Assembly (NCBI GenBank): GCA_965198045.1
Contig: CBDAOL010000008.1
Coordinates: 1-64,000, forward strand
Direction of reading: 5' to 3'
Length of the DNA stretch: 64,000 nucleotides
Source: CBDDEC01 sp965198045
GTDB taxonomy: Bacteria; Chloroflexota; Dehalococcoidia; UBA2979
Program-made: the position numbers and the translations under genes
The notes under the pieces: generated by a model
Seen by the model: the letters and a program-made list of their open reading frames with translations, nothing else
Databases searched by the model: none
What the model was told of the DNA's origin: nothing
In this document: positions 24,754 to 33,110 of the stretch, piece by piece
Numbering within the stretch: the stretch's first letter is position 1
Layout: each line of letters starts with the position of its first letter

Positions 24754-25437
24754 GTCGGTCCGTATGCCGAGTACCTGGTCGACGGGAACGTCTACATGGA
24801 CGACCTGTGCTTCCTCCTCGTCAGCGGCGACCGGCGCATCCTGGTCGACACCGGCATGGGCCCCGAGGTGAACGGCACGCTGCTGGAAGAGCTCGCGGCG
24901 GCAGGCGTCGCGACCGAGGACATCGACACAGTCGTGTTCACGCACCTGCACACGGATCACGTCGGCTGGAACATCGACCGCGAGTCCGGAGCGGCGACGT
25001 TCGCTAATGCGCGGTACTGGTCTCCCCGCGCGGACTGGGACCACTTCGCGGCGAGGGCCGGCGCCTCGTTCGTACGCGACCTGCAGCCGCTCGCGGCCAG
25101 CGGGCAGCTCGAGCTGTTCGATGGTGAGCACGCCTTCGACGCTGCGATCACCGCACTGGCGACGCCGGGCCACACGCCCGGGCACACGTCGTTCGTGATC
25201 GACTCCGGCGGCGAGCGTGGCTTCGTGCTGGGGGATGTCGTGCTGACGCCGATCGATACGGCTGACCCGACGTTCCAGAACACATTCGACCACGACCACG
25301 ATGTGGCGCGTGAGACACGCATCGCAACGCTCGAGCGCCTCGCGGGCGACGGGTCGCTGGTGGCCGCCTCGCACATGCTCGCGCCGGGCTTCGGACGCTT
25401 CGCGAAGGCCAGGGGCGGCACAGCTGGCGGGCCCTGA
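24754..25437 (+). CDS. Metallo-beta-lactamase-fold hydrolase, probably 5'-truncated
   Basis: About 227 codons carry the MBL signature TVVFTHLHTDHVGWN (HxHxDH), the downstream metal His in ALATPGHTPGHTSF and Asp in GFVLGDVVL. The first metal-site strand is intact (RRILVDTGMG). Sequence before about 24754 derives from a transposase fragment in the other orientation, so the normal N-terminal 20-40 residues have probably been lost; an internal start such as ATG 24796 could still give a core protein. Closest in style to quorum-quenching or general MBL hydrolases; the substrate cannot be told. Followed by a lipoprotein gene 97 bases downstream. Confidence 0.8.
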   Translation, partial: VGPYAEYLVDGNVYMDDLCFLLVSGDRRILVDTGMGPEVNGTLLEELAAAGVATEDIDTVVFTHLHTDHVGWNIDRESGAATFANARYWSPRADWDHFAARAGASFVRDLQPLAASGQLELFDGEHAFDAAITALATPGHTPGHTSFVIDSGGERGFVLGDVVLTPIDTADPTFQNTFDHDHDVARETRIATLERLAGDGSLVAASHMLAPGFGRFAKARGGTAGGP

Positions 25438-25534
25438 GCTAAGACCGCCGAGTGAGGGTGACGCCGCGCACGTTGCCCGGACCCCGGCGCTGCGCGATCC
25501 TGTGCAGGCTTCCACACCTCGGACGGAGTGACTG

Positions 25535-26521
25535 ATGCCGCGTCTGCCCGCAAGAAGACGCACGCGAGGCGTGCTCGCGGCGGCGTTCGCCCTGCTGGCC
25601 GTGCTCGTCGCCGCCTGCGGTGGCGGTGACCTGCGCTGGGACGCCCGATCGCTCGACGCGGCGGCCGGGGAGTCAGAGCTGGTCACCCAGAACGCGAATT
25701 CGCAGGTCGGCGTCGGCGAGACGCGGCTCGCCTTCGCCGTCCTCGGCCCGAACGGCCTCGTGACGGGCGCCGACGTCACCGCGCGGATCTACCGGCTCGC
25801 TGACGACCGCGAGGGGAACCCGACCGCCTCCACGCTCCTGGCCGAGATGCGGCTGACGGAGCGGGCACTGGTGACCAACACGCCGCACCTGCACAGCGAC
25901 GAGTCGGTGCACGACCACACTGGCGTCGCGGCGGCGTTCTACACCACGAACACCTCCTTCAACGCCGTCGGGTGGTGGGGCGCCGTGCTCGACGTCACCT
26001 CGGACGGCGAGACGACCAAGGGTCTGCAGACGGTGTTCTTCGTCGCTGAACGGACGCCCGAGCCGATGATCGGCGAGCAAGTCCCGGCGAGCGTTCAGCT
26101 CCTGGTCGGAGATGTCGAGGACATCGCGGACATCGACTCGAGCCAGCCGCCGAACCCGGAGCTGCACCAGATCACGATTGCCGATGCGATCAGCAACGGC
26201 CGCCCGACACTCGTCGCCTTCGTGACGCCCTCGTTCTGCCAGACGCAGTTCTGTGGGCCGGTGATGGGCGAGGTGATCGTGCCCGCCCACACGGCCTACG
26301 GCGACCGTGTCGATTTTGTGCACATTGAGCCGTTCGACCTGCCGACACTCCGCGGCAGCAATCAGCTGATACCGGTGCCGGCGACGACCGAGTGGCAGCT
26401 GCTGGCGGAGCCGGCGGTGTTCGTGCTCGACGCGGACGGCATCGTGACGGCGAAGTTCGAGGGCATCATGGAGCTCGAGGAGATCGAGAGCGCCCTCGAC
26501 GAGGTGCTCGCCGGCGGCTAG
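25535..26521 (+). CDS. Lipoprotein with thioredoxin-like (redoxin/SCO-type) C-terminal domain
   Basis: 328 residues from ATG 25535. Signal peptide with Arg-rich start, hydrophobic stretch and lipobox (LLAVLVAACGGG), so it is exported and lipid-anchored at Cys 28. The middle region (about 45-190) has a beta-rich domain with a His cluster (PHLHSDESVHDHTG). The C-terminal 140 residues are a thioredoxin fold: RPTLVAFVTPSFCQTQFCGP with Cys spaced CxxxxC instead of CxxC, then PAVFVLDADGIVTAKFEG. SCO-like proteins use such Cys pairs and His for copper delivery or redox, so a role in extracytoplasmic metal or thiol handling is plausible but unproven. Confidence 0.8.
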   Translation: MPRLPARRRTRGVLAAAFALLAVLVAACGGGDLRWDARSLDAAAGESELVTQNANSQVGVGETRLAFAVLGPNGLVTGADVTARIYRLADDREGNPTASTLLAEMRLTERALVTNTPHLHSDESVHDHTGVAAAFYTTNTSFNAVGWWGAVLDVTSDGETTKGLQTVFFVAERTPEPMIGEQVPASVQLLVGDVEDIADIDSSQPPNPELHQITIADAISNGRPTLVAFVTPSFCQTQFCGPVMGEVIVPAHTAYGDRVDFVHIEPFDLPTLRGSNQLIPVPATTEWQLLAEPAVFVLDADGIVTAKFEGIMELEEIESALDEVLAGG

Positions 26522-26533
26522 CCCCCTCGAGCT

Positions 26534-27404
26534 CTAACCCTCGAGCCGGGCCACGCCGTCGACGACGGTCACACAGCGTCCGCCGATCTCGACCTCGCCG
26601 CCCTGCACGGTGACCGACACACGACCGTCACGGCCCAGCTCGCGGCCCAGCGAGGCCACGTAGCTCGCGCCGGTCTGGGCCAGTAGCCCGGTCGCGCCGA
26701 GGTGGCGCCGACGGCGGCGTCGCCGGAGCCGCAGACCGGATCCTCTGGAATGCCCTCGATCGGTGCGAACGAGCGCACGCAGAGGCGCGCGTCGGTGTCC
26801 CGGTCTGGGTCGATGGCGAACGCCGTGATGCCGGTCAGCGAGTGGTCGCGGCTGAGCCGCACGATGCCGTCGAGATCGGGCGAGAGGTCGCCAGCGCCTC
26901 GCGCGATGCTACGTGGGCGACGAGCCAGACCGGGCCGAGGTCGATCGGCGCCGGATCGCCCTCGATCGGCGCGCCGCCGAGGAGGGCCGACACGTCGGCA
27001 GCGGAGATGGCGGAGTCGCGGAGCACGGTCGGGGTCGGTACGCGCGCGAGGATCTCGGCGCCTTCGGTGCGGCGCAGCGCGACGATGCCCTGCGCGCACT
27101 CCATCGCGAACCGACCGTCATCGCCCGGCGTCACGATGCCCGCCTCGATCACCGCGTGCGCGGAGCCGACGGTGGGGTGCCCGGCGAAGGGCAGCTCGCT
27201 GCCCAGCGTGAAGATGCGCAGGCGGTAGTCGGCGACCTCCGAGGGCAGGACGAACACGGTCTCGGAGAGGTTCGTCCAGCGCGCCAGCGCCTGCATCTGG
27301 TCGTCGCCCAACCCCGCGCCATCGAGGACGACCGCCACGGCATTGCCGAGCAGCGGGCGGTCGGTGAAGACATCGACCTGTTTGAACGGCACCTGGAGCG
27401 GCAT
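26534..27404 (-). pseudogene. PhzF-family isomerase, two frameshifts
   Basis: Starts ATG 27404 (VPFKQVDVFTDRPLLGNAVA) and follows the PhzF family: active-site Glu in NLSETVFVLP, then PFAGHPTVGSAHAV. Near 26905 the frame breaks after ASREALA; DLDGIVRLSRDHSLTGITAF continues in a second frame up to EDPVCGSGDAAVGA. Near 26705 it breaks again, and the true end (HLGATGLLAQTGASYVASLG to VVDGVARLEG, stop 26534-26536) is in the third frame. Two single-base changes in one gene suggest either a decaying gene or local sequence errors. PhzF homologues catalyse proton shifts on small acids; the substrate is unknown. Confidence 0.85.
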
Positions 27405-27424
27405 CGGAGTCCTCGAACGCCCGG

Positions 27425-28270
27425 CTAGAAGAGCAACGAGCCGAGGCGGCGACGGTAGGTCTGCGTGCGCTCGTCCTCGTCGCCCAGCACATCGAACACC
27501 GCGAGCGTGAGGCGACGTGGGCCCTCGTCATCGAGCGCTCGATCGAGCCGCACCGCGTCGAGCAGGTGCTCGAGCGCCGGCTCCCACGCCTCGTCCGCTG
27601 CCAGCACTGCGCCGAGGCGGTAGTGCGCCGCGGCATCATCCTCGTCGGCCGCCAGGCGAGCCTCGAGCTCGGAGCGCGCCTCGGTCGCTCCGACGCGTGC
27701 GAACTGGATGCGTGCGAGCACGGCGCGGACGGCCGCTTCGCGAGGGAGGTTGGAAGCGATGCGCTCCGCTTCGTCGAACTCGCTGGCGGCGAGCAGCACG
27801 CTGGCGAGCCCAGCCGTCGCGGCGACGTGCATGCGGTCAACATCGAGTGCGGCCTGGTAGCAGGCGCGAGCGCGGGCGGTGTCGCCCTCCTCGAACGCGG
27901 CGGCCGCCTCATCGGCCAGCCGGTCGGCCTCGGAGGGTGCGAGGCCCTCGAAGAAGCGGCGCACCTGCGGCTCCGGCTGGGCGCCGACGAACTGGCTGAC
28001 GGGCTGGCCGTCCTTGAAGGCAATGACGGCGGGGATCGATGAGATACGGAACGCCGTCGCGGTTTGCGGGTTGAGGTCGGTGTTCAGCTTGGCGAGGGCG
28101 ACCTGACCCTCGAAGTCCGCGGCGACCTGCTCAATCACAGGCCCGAGCACGCGGCAGGGGCCGCACCACTCTGCCCAGAAGTCGACGACCACGGGCACCT
28201 CGCGCGAGCGCTGGATCACCGCCTCCTCGAAGGTGGCGTCCTCGACCTCGAGCGCCGCACTCGTCGTCAT
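27425..28270 (-). CDS. Thioredoxin-TPR co-chaperone (CnoX/YbbN-like)
   Basis: 281 residues from ATG 28270. Residues 1-110 form a thioredoxin domain with an intact active site (VVDFWAEWCGPCRVLGPVIE, WCGPC) and the cis-Pro (SSIPAVIAFKDG). About 115-281 are TPR-like helical repeats (ADEAAAAFEEGDTARARACY, AHYRLGAVLAADEAWEPALE). Together this is the CnoX/YbbN layout: a holdase that protects oxidised proteins and passes them to chaperones. E. coli CnoX has SXXC; here the full CxxC suggests real reductase activity. 20 bases from phzF on the same strand, probably co-transcribed. Confidence 0.9.
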   Translation of the reverse strand: MTTSAALEVEDATFEEAVIQRSREVPVVVDFWAEWCGPCRVLGPVIEQVAADFEGQVALAKLNTDLNPQTATAFRISSIPAVIAFKDGQPVSQFVGAQPEPQVRRFFEGLAPSEADRLADEAAAAFEEGDTARARACYQAALDVDRMHVAATAGLASVLLAASEFDEAERIASNLPREAAVRAVLARIQFARVGATEARSELEARLAADEDDAAAHYRLGAVLAADEAWEPALEHLLDAVRLDRALDDEGPRRLTLAVFDVLGDEDERTQTYRRRLGSLLF

Positions 28271-28463
28271 CGCCGTCTCCTCTGCCTATACGCCTCGGAC
28301 GAGCACCGATCCTACCGTGCTGCTGGCGCGTGCGCTGGAGCCAATCTCACACAGTCCGCACGATTGGCGACGCGAGCCGCGGGCGCCGCGAGGGGTCATG
28401 CTAGGCTGCCCGCTCGGATGACCGATCGAGCCGTTGGTTCGAGTCGAGCGAGGGCGAGGGACC

Positions 28464-29453
28464 ATGCCCGGCCTGCTGATCCAGCCCTCCGTACTGGCGC
28501 TGTGCCGCGAAGCCATCGACCGCATCGTCGATGCGACGGGGGTCGAGATCGAGCCGATCGAGGTGCCCGGCGCCGGTGAGCGCCTCGACGAGGACTCGAT
28601 GCAACGCATCGAGCTGGCGCTGTCGACGATCGGCGGAGCGACGCCCGGTGACCCGGAGCGACGCTTCTTTGGCGCGGCCACCCGCGCGCCCAACCTGCGC
28701 TGGCTCCACGTCTCGCACGCCGGGATCGACGACCCAGTGTTCGGACGCCTGTTGGACCAGGGCGTGCGCATCAGCAACTCCTCCGGCGCTAGCGCCGAGC
28801 CGATCGCGCAGACGGCGATCGGCGGGTTGCTGAGCCTCGCGCGGGGGTTCCCCGCATGGGCCGAGAGCCAGCGCGCACACGAATGGCGTTCGCACGAGGG
28901 GCAGACGCCAGAGTTGCGAGGACAGACGATCGTCGTCGTCGGCCTCGGCGCGATCGGTGGGCACATCGCGCGGCTGGCGCAGGCGCTCAGCCTGCACGTG
29001 GTCGGCGTGCGCCGCAGCCCTCGACGTGACGACGACACGGTCGACGAGCTGATAGCGCCTGACGAGCTTGCGAGCGTGCTGCCGCGCGCGGACTGGCTCG
29101 CGCTGGCCGTACCGCTGACGGACGACACGAAGGGCCTGATCGACGCCTCGGCGTTCGCGGCGCTGCCGCGCGGGGCGCGGGTGCTGAACGTGGCCCGCGG
29201 CGAGGTGATCGACGAGACCGCGATGATCGCGGCGCTGCGCAGCGGCGCGCTGGCGGGCGCCTACCTCGATGTCTTCGTCGAGGAGCCGCTGCCGTCCTCG
29301 TCGCCGCTGTGGGGCCTGCCGAACGTGATCGTGACGCCCCACAACTCGGCGTCCTCGACCGGCAACGCGGCGCGGGCGCTCGACATCTTCCTGGGCAACC
29401 TCGAACGCTGGGTGCGGGATGAACCCCTGGCGAACGAGGTCTCGGAGCGGTAG
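28464..29453 (+). CDS. D-isomer-specific 2-hydroxyacid dehydrogenase
   Basis: 329 residues from ATG 28464, with GAGGG 5 bases before it. NAD-binding motif TIVVVGLGAIGGHIARLAQA, catalytic Arg in VLNVARGEVIDET, Glu in DVFVEEPLPSSSPLW and His in VIVTPHNSAS, i.e. the full catalytic set of the family. The N-terminal substrate domain is short and diverged (HVSHAGIDDPVFGRLLDQGV). It reduces a 2-keto acid or oxidises the D-2-hydroxy acid with NAD(P); the exact substrate cannot be read from the sequence. The next gene starts on the base after its stop, so the two are translationally coupled. Confidence 0.92.
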   Translation: MPGLLIQPSVLALCREAIDRIVDATGVEIEPIEVPGAGERLDEDSMQRIELALSTIGGATPGDPERRFFGAATRAPNLRWLHVSHAGIDDPVFGRLLDQGVRISNSSGASAEPIAQTAIGGLLSLARGFPAWAESQRAHEWRSHEGQTPELRGQTIVVVGLGAIGGHIARLAQALSLHVVGVRRSPRRDDDTVDELIAPDELASVLPRADWLALAVPLTDDTKGLIDASAFAALPRGARVLNVARGEVIDETAMIAALRSGALAGAYLDVFVEEPLPSSSPLWGLPNVIVTPHNSASSTGNAARALDIFLGNLERWVRDEPLANEVSER

Positions 29454-30446
29454 ATGCTGCGTCGGTCCGGTGCGCGACCCTTCGAGGCCTACCGCTCGCC
29501 GCGCTGGCTGCCGGGCGGCCACCTCCAGACCCTGGTGCCCGCGATCTGGCGCTCGAATCTGCGCCCGCCGGACTCCCGCCGCATCGTCACGGAGGTCGAG
29601 CCCGGGAGCAGCGTCGAGGTGCTGCTGTCAGCGCCGAAGGAAACGACGGCGGCCGAATCGCGAGGGACGCTGATGATCGTCCACGGCCTCGGCGGGTCCG
29701 CTGACTCGCGGCATCCTGTCGAGACGGCGCGCGCGGCGTTGCAGCGCGGCTGGACCGTGGCGAGGCTCAACCTTCGCAACTGTGGCGGGACAGCGGCGCT
29801 GGCGTCGACGCTGTTCAACGCCGTGCAGAGCGATGACATCGGCGCGGTGCTGCGCGCCCTCGACCGCCACGAGCTGCCGAGGCCGTTCGCGGTGCTCGGC
29901 TTCTCGCTCGGCGGAACGCTAACGCTGCGGTACGCGGGGCGCGCGGACGACGACTGCGCCGCGGACGCGGTGGCGGTGGTGAACCCGCCGATCGATCTCG
30001 CGGCCAGCGCGCGGATCATCGATCGACCCGGGAACACGGTCTTCAAGCTGGGGTACACGCACTCGCTGTGCCAGATGCTCAACGAGATTCGGGCGCATCG
30101 TGCGGTGCCCGGCCCGCCGGCGCGCTGGCTCCGGATTCGCTCGATCCGGCGTTTCGACGAGCTCTATGTCGTGCCGTCGGCCGGCTTCGGCAGCACCGAC
30201 GAGTACTACGCCGCGGCCAGCGCCTCGCCGGTCCTCGATCGCATCCGCCGGCCGACGCTGGTGATCGCTTCGCGAAACGATCCGCTGGTGCCCGTGGAAA
30301 CGTTCGAGGTGCATCACGGCGGCAACCAGCAGGTGCGCTACCACCACCCCTCGCAGGGTGGGCACATGGGGTACTGGGGAACGGGCGGCAAGTTCTGGGC
30401 CGCCGACGCCGCCCTCGACGGCATCGAGGCGCTGCTCGAGGCGTGA
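29454..30446 (+). CDS. Alpha/beta hydrolase, YheT family
   Basis: 330 residues; ATG follows directly on the previous TAG. N-terminal family motif SPRWLPGGHLQTLVPAIWR, then the hydrolase core: LMIVHGLGGSADSRH, LNLRNCGGT, nucleophile elbow AVLGFSLGGTLTLRYAG (GFSLGG), acid Asp in IASRNDPLVP and His in PSQGGHMGYWG. YheT-type enzymes are esterases of poorly defined physiological substrate. Operon with the upstream hydroxyacid dehydrogenase suggests joint action on a small carboxylate or its ester. Confidence 0.9.
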   Translation: MLRRSGARPFEAYRSPRWLPGGHLQTLVPAIWRSNLRPPDSRRIVTEVEPGSSVEVLLSAPKETTAAESRGTLMIVHGLGGSADSRHPVETARAALQRGWTVARLNLRNCGGTAALASTLFNAVQSDDIGAVLRALDRHELPRPFAVLGFSLGGTLTLRYAGRADDDCAADAVAVVNPPIDLAASARIIDRPGNTVFKLGYTHSLCQMLNEIRAHRAVPGPPARWLRIRSIRRFDELYVVPSAGFGSTDEYYAAASASPVLDRIRRPTLVIASRNDPLVPVETFEVHHGGNQQVRYHHPSQGGHMGYWGTGGKFWAADAALDGIEALLEA

Positions 30447-30506
30447 GCCGCCGCTAGCACGCCTGTCAGCTCTGCGTCACGCCTCCGCGCCCCGAAGGAG
30501 CATCCG

Positions 30507-30797
30507 ATGATCCTCGAAGCCGTCGTCCTCCCCGTTCGGCCGGGGCGAGAAGCCGAGTTCGAGGCAGCATTCGCCGAGGCCTCGTCGCTCATCGCTTCGA
30601 GGGAGGGCTACGCCGGGCACGAGCTGCACCGCGGCATCGAGCAGCCGAACCACTACCTGCTGCTGGTGACGTGGGAAACGCTGGAGGCCCACACGGTGGG
30701 CTTCCGCGGCTCGCCCGCGTATAAGCGGTGGTCCGCCGCGCTGCACCATTTCTACGACCCCTTCCCCGAGGTCGAGCACTACGAGCGTGTGGTCTAA
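30507..30797 (+). CDS. Antibiotic biosynthesis monooxygenase (ABM) domain protein
   Basis: 96 residues from ATG 30507, with GAAGGAG upstream. A single ABM ferredoxin-like fold: VVLPVRPGREAEFEAAFAEA, GHELHRGIEQPNHYLLLVTW, HFYDPFPEVEHYERV. Such small proteins act as dimers, either as cofactor-free monooxygenases or simply as small-molecule binders. Same strand as the two genes before (60 bases apart) and followed by a strong hairpin, so it ends this transcription unit. Confidence 0.88.
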   Translation: MILEAVVLPVRPGREAEFEAAFAEASSLIASREGYAGHELHRGIEQPNHYLLLVTWETLEAHTVGFRGSPAYKRWSAALHHFYDPFPEVEHYERVV

Positions 30798-30806
30798 CCG
30801 ACAACA

Positions 30807-30837
30807 AGAGCGGGTCGCCGTGACGGCGACCCGCTCT
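30807..30837. terminator. Intergenic hairpin between convergent genes
   Basis: A perfect 13-bp inverted repeat (AGAGCGGGTCGCC / GGCGACCCGCTCT) with a 5-base loop GTGAC, between the ABM gene and the convergent acyl-CoA dehydrogenase. No T-run follows, so it may act as a bidirectional GC-rich terminator or mRNA-end stabiliser. Confidence 0.7.
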
Positions 30838-30994
30838 CGCTAAGCCATGGCCTCGAGGGTCTGGGGCTAGCCCCACCTCGGCTTCGCGTCGAGGTCGAGG
30901 CCGAGCGTGATCTTGCTGACGAGCTCGTGCGCGAGCTGCGGGTTGGCGGGGTGGATCGGGCCCATTGACCGGACCCCCTTTGCGAGACCACCGC

Positions 30995-31819
30995 TTATGA
31001 GAGTCCAGCGTGTTGCTGAGCCTCCCAGCGCTCGGCGTAGGTAGCCGGGGCGAGCCAGCCCAGGCTGCTGTGCGGGCGCTTCGTGTTGTACTCGATCCGC
31101 CAGTCCTCGATCAGCACCTGCGCCTCGAGCAGGCTGTCGAACTGCTCGACGGCCAGGAACTCGTCGCGCAGCCGGCCGTTGAACGACTCGACGAATGGGT
31201 TTTCCCACGGCGCACCGGGCTCGATGTAGCTGCTGCCCGTACCGCTGAACCGGCACCAGTCGCGCAGCGCGTTGGCCGTGAGCTCGGGCCCGTTGTCGCA
31301 GCGGATGTACCCCGGCGCCGTCCCGCGCCCGGCGACGATCCGGTCGAGCGTGGCGTCGGTGGCGTCGGCGTTGATGCGCCTGGCGGCCACCACCGCCAGC
31401 GCCTCCCGCGTGTGCTCGTCGACGATGTTGAGCAGCTTCAGGACCCGCCCGTCCGCGGTCTGGTCGAACTGGGAGTCCAGCGCCCAGACGTGGTTCGGCC
31501 GCTCAGCACTCAGCCGCCTGGCGGGCTGAGTCGAGTCCCCCAGACGCTGACGCTTGCGTCGTGTCAGCGGGACGCGCAGCCCCTCCTCGCGCCAGAGCCG
31601 TTGCACCCGCTTGCGGTTCACGGTCCATCCCTCCTCGCGCAAGGTCGCCCATGCGCGGCGGTATCCCCAGCGGGGGTGGCCACGCGAGAAGGCGTGCAAC
31701 TCCGTCCTGAGCGCGTCGTCGCCGCGGCCGCGCGCCGGCAGGCGGCGCTGCGTGGAGCGGTGCTGGCCGGTGACCCGGCATGCCCGCCGTTCCGACAACT
31801 CGAGGCGGTCCTGCAACAT
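30995..31819 (-). CDS. IS3-family OrfB transposase, copy 3 (intact)
   Basis: 274 codons from ATG (MLQDRLELSERRACRVTGQH); the -1 fusion frame continues upstream to the GGGAAAC site in orfA. Intact DDE domain (WALDSQFDQTADG, YIRCDNGPELTANALRDW, NPFVESFNGRLRDEF). Trp follows ALRD, where copy 1 has an amber codon. Small differences from copies 1 and 4: DSQFD for DFQFD and ATDATLD for ATAATLD. Confidence 0.94.
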   Translation of the reverse strand: MLQDRLELSERRACRVTGQHRSTQRRLPARGRGDDALRTELHAFSRGHPRWGYRRAWATLREEGWTVNRKRVQRLWREEGLRVPLTRRKRQRLGDSTQPARRLSAERPNHVWALDSQFDQTADGRVLKLLNIVDEHTREALAVVAARRINADATDATLDRIVAGRGTAPGYIRCDNGPELTANALRDWCRFSGTGSSYIEPGAPWENPFVESFNGRLRDEFLAVEQFDSLLEAQVLIEDWRIEYNTKRPHSSLGWLAPATYAERWEAQQHAGLS

Positions 31820-31848
31820 GCAGACCGCCTCGCGCCGGCGCGACGGGC

Positions 31849-32127
31849 TTACCAGTTTCCCCGGGCGATCTCCTTGAGCGCGTCGATCTCGAGTTCCTTG
31901 TCGGCGACGATCCGCTTCAGCCGCGCGTTCTCGCGCTCCAGCTCGCGCAGCCGTTTGGCGTCGTCGGCCTTCATCCCCCCGTACTGGTTGCGCCAGCGGT
32001 GGTAGGTCTGCTCCGAGATCTCGACCCGTTTCGCCGCCTCCGCGATCGTCTGCCCCTCACCGAGCAGCCGCTCCACCTCCCGCAGCTTGCGCACAATCTG
32101 CTCAGGCGTGTGCCTGCGTCGTTTCAC
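31849..32127 (-). CDS. IS3-family OrfA, copy 3
   Basis: Same 92-residue protein as copy 1 (GTG start, GGAGGAGG upstream), with the GGGAAAC heptamer two codons before its stop. Confidence 0.94.
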   Translation of the reverse strand: MKRRRHTPEQIVRKLREVERLLGEGQTIAEAAKRVEISEQTYHRWRNQYGGMKADDAKRLRELERENARLKRIVADKELEIDALKEIARGNW

Positions 32128-33110
32128 CGTGATGTCCTCCTCCGCCCACCTTCGCGGGCCAAAGGACTCTCATCAACGGTGGTCTCGTCTCACGGGGTCA
32201 GGTCACCATCCTCGCGTCGCGGTAGAGCCGCTCGAACTCGCTGTGCCGCGCGACGCCCAGACCACCGACCGCCTCGACGGCGAGGCTCGCCACCTCGAGG
32301 GAGGCCTTGGTGATCGTGTGCTTCATGCCGACGATCTGGCGGACCCAGCCGGGCGCCGTCATCTCGTTCCAGTTGCCGGCGTCGCGCACGGACGCGGCGT
32401 ACCCGCTGGCCACGGCCTCGAGGTGCGGGAGCATGGCGTCGCAGCGCATGGCCATCTCGGCGATGGCGTGCTGGATCTCCGGGTGCTTCGAGTAGGGGCC
32501 GCCGCCGAGGCCGAGCGAGGTCTTCTCGCCGACGTACGCGGTGGTGAGGTCGAGCATGCGGTTCGCGATCGAGTAGTAGACGTTCGAGAAGCCGACGAGT
32601 GCCCAGGCGAAGATGCCGAGGACGAAGAGGTCCATACCGGCGGCGCCAGCCGGGATCACCCGCGCGATCTGGCCGTCAGGTACGAACGCGCCGCTGAGGA
32701 CCGTGTCGTCGCTCCTGGTCGCGCGCATGCCCAGCGCGTCCCGCGTTTCGACGATCTCGACGTTGTCAGCATCGCGGTCGAGGAAGGCGTGGACGATCTG
32801 GGGCGCCTCTGGGTTGCTGGTATCCATGCCGTGGAGGCCCATCTTGGTCCAGACGGGGGTCATGGTGCCGAAGCTCTTGTGCCCGGTGAAGTTCCAGCCG
32901 CCATCGGCAAGCTGGGCGTTGGTGGTGGAGAGCAGGCCGACGATGTCGTTGCCGCGCTCCGAGTGGCCGGCGGCGTAGATGCCGCCCTTGCCGGCGTCCT
33001 CGAGCAGCCAGTCGAGCGAGGTGTCGCCGACATGGTGCAGGTCGGAGGCGAGACCGGCCCAGTAGAGGTGCATGTTGACCGCGACGGCGTCGGCCCGTGC
33101 GTAGGCAGCC

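Larger units (their letters stand above)
30966..32205 (-). mobile_element. IS3-family insertion sequence, copy 3 (1240 bp, in acyl-CoA dehydrogenase)
   Basis: Full terminal inverted repeats, flanked by the 4-bp target duplication CCAT (30962-30965 and 32206-32209). Both reading frames and the slippery site are intact, so this copy is probably autonomous. Confidence 0.95.
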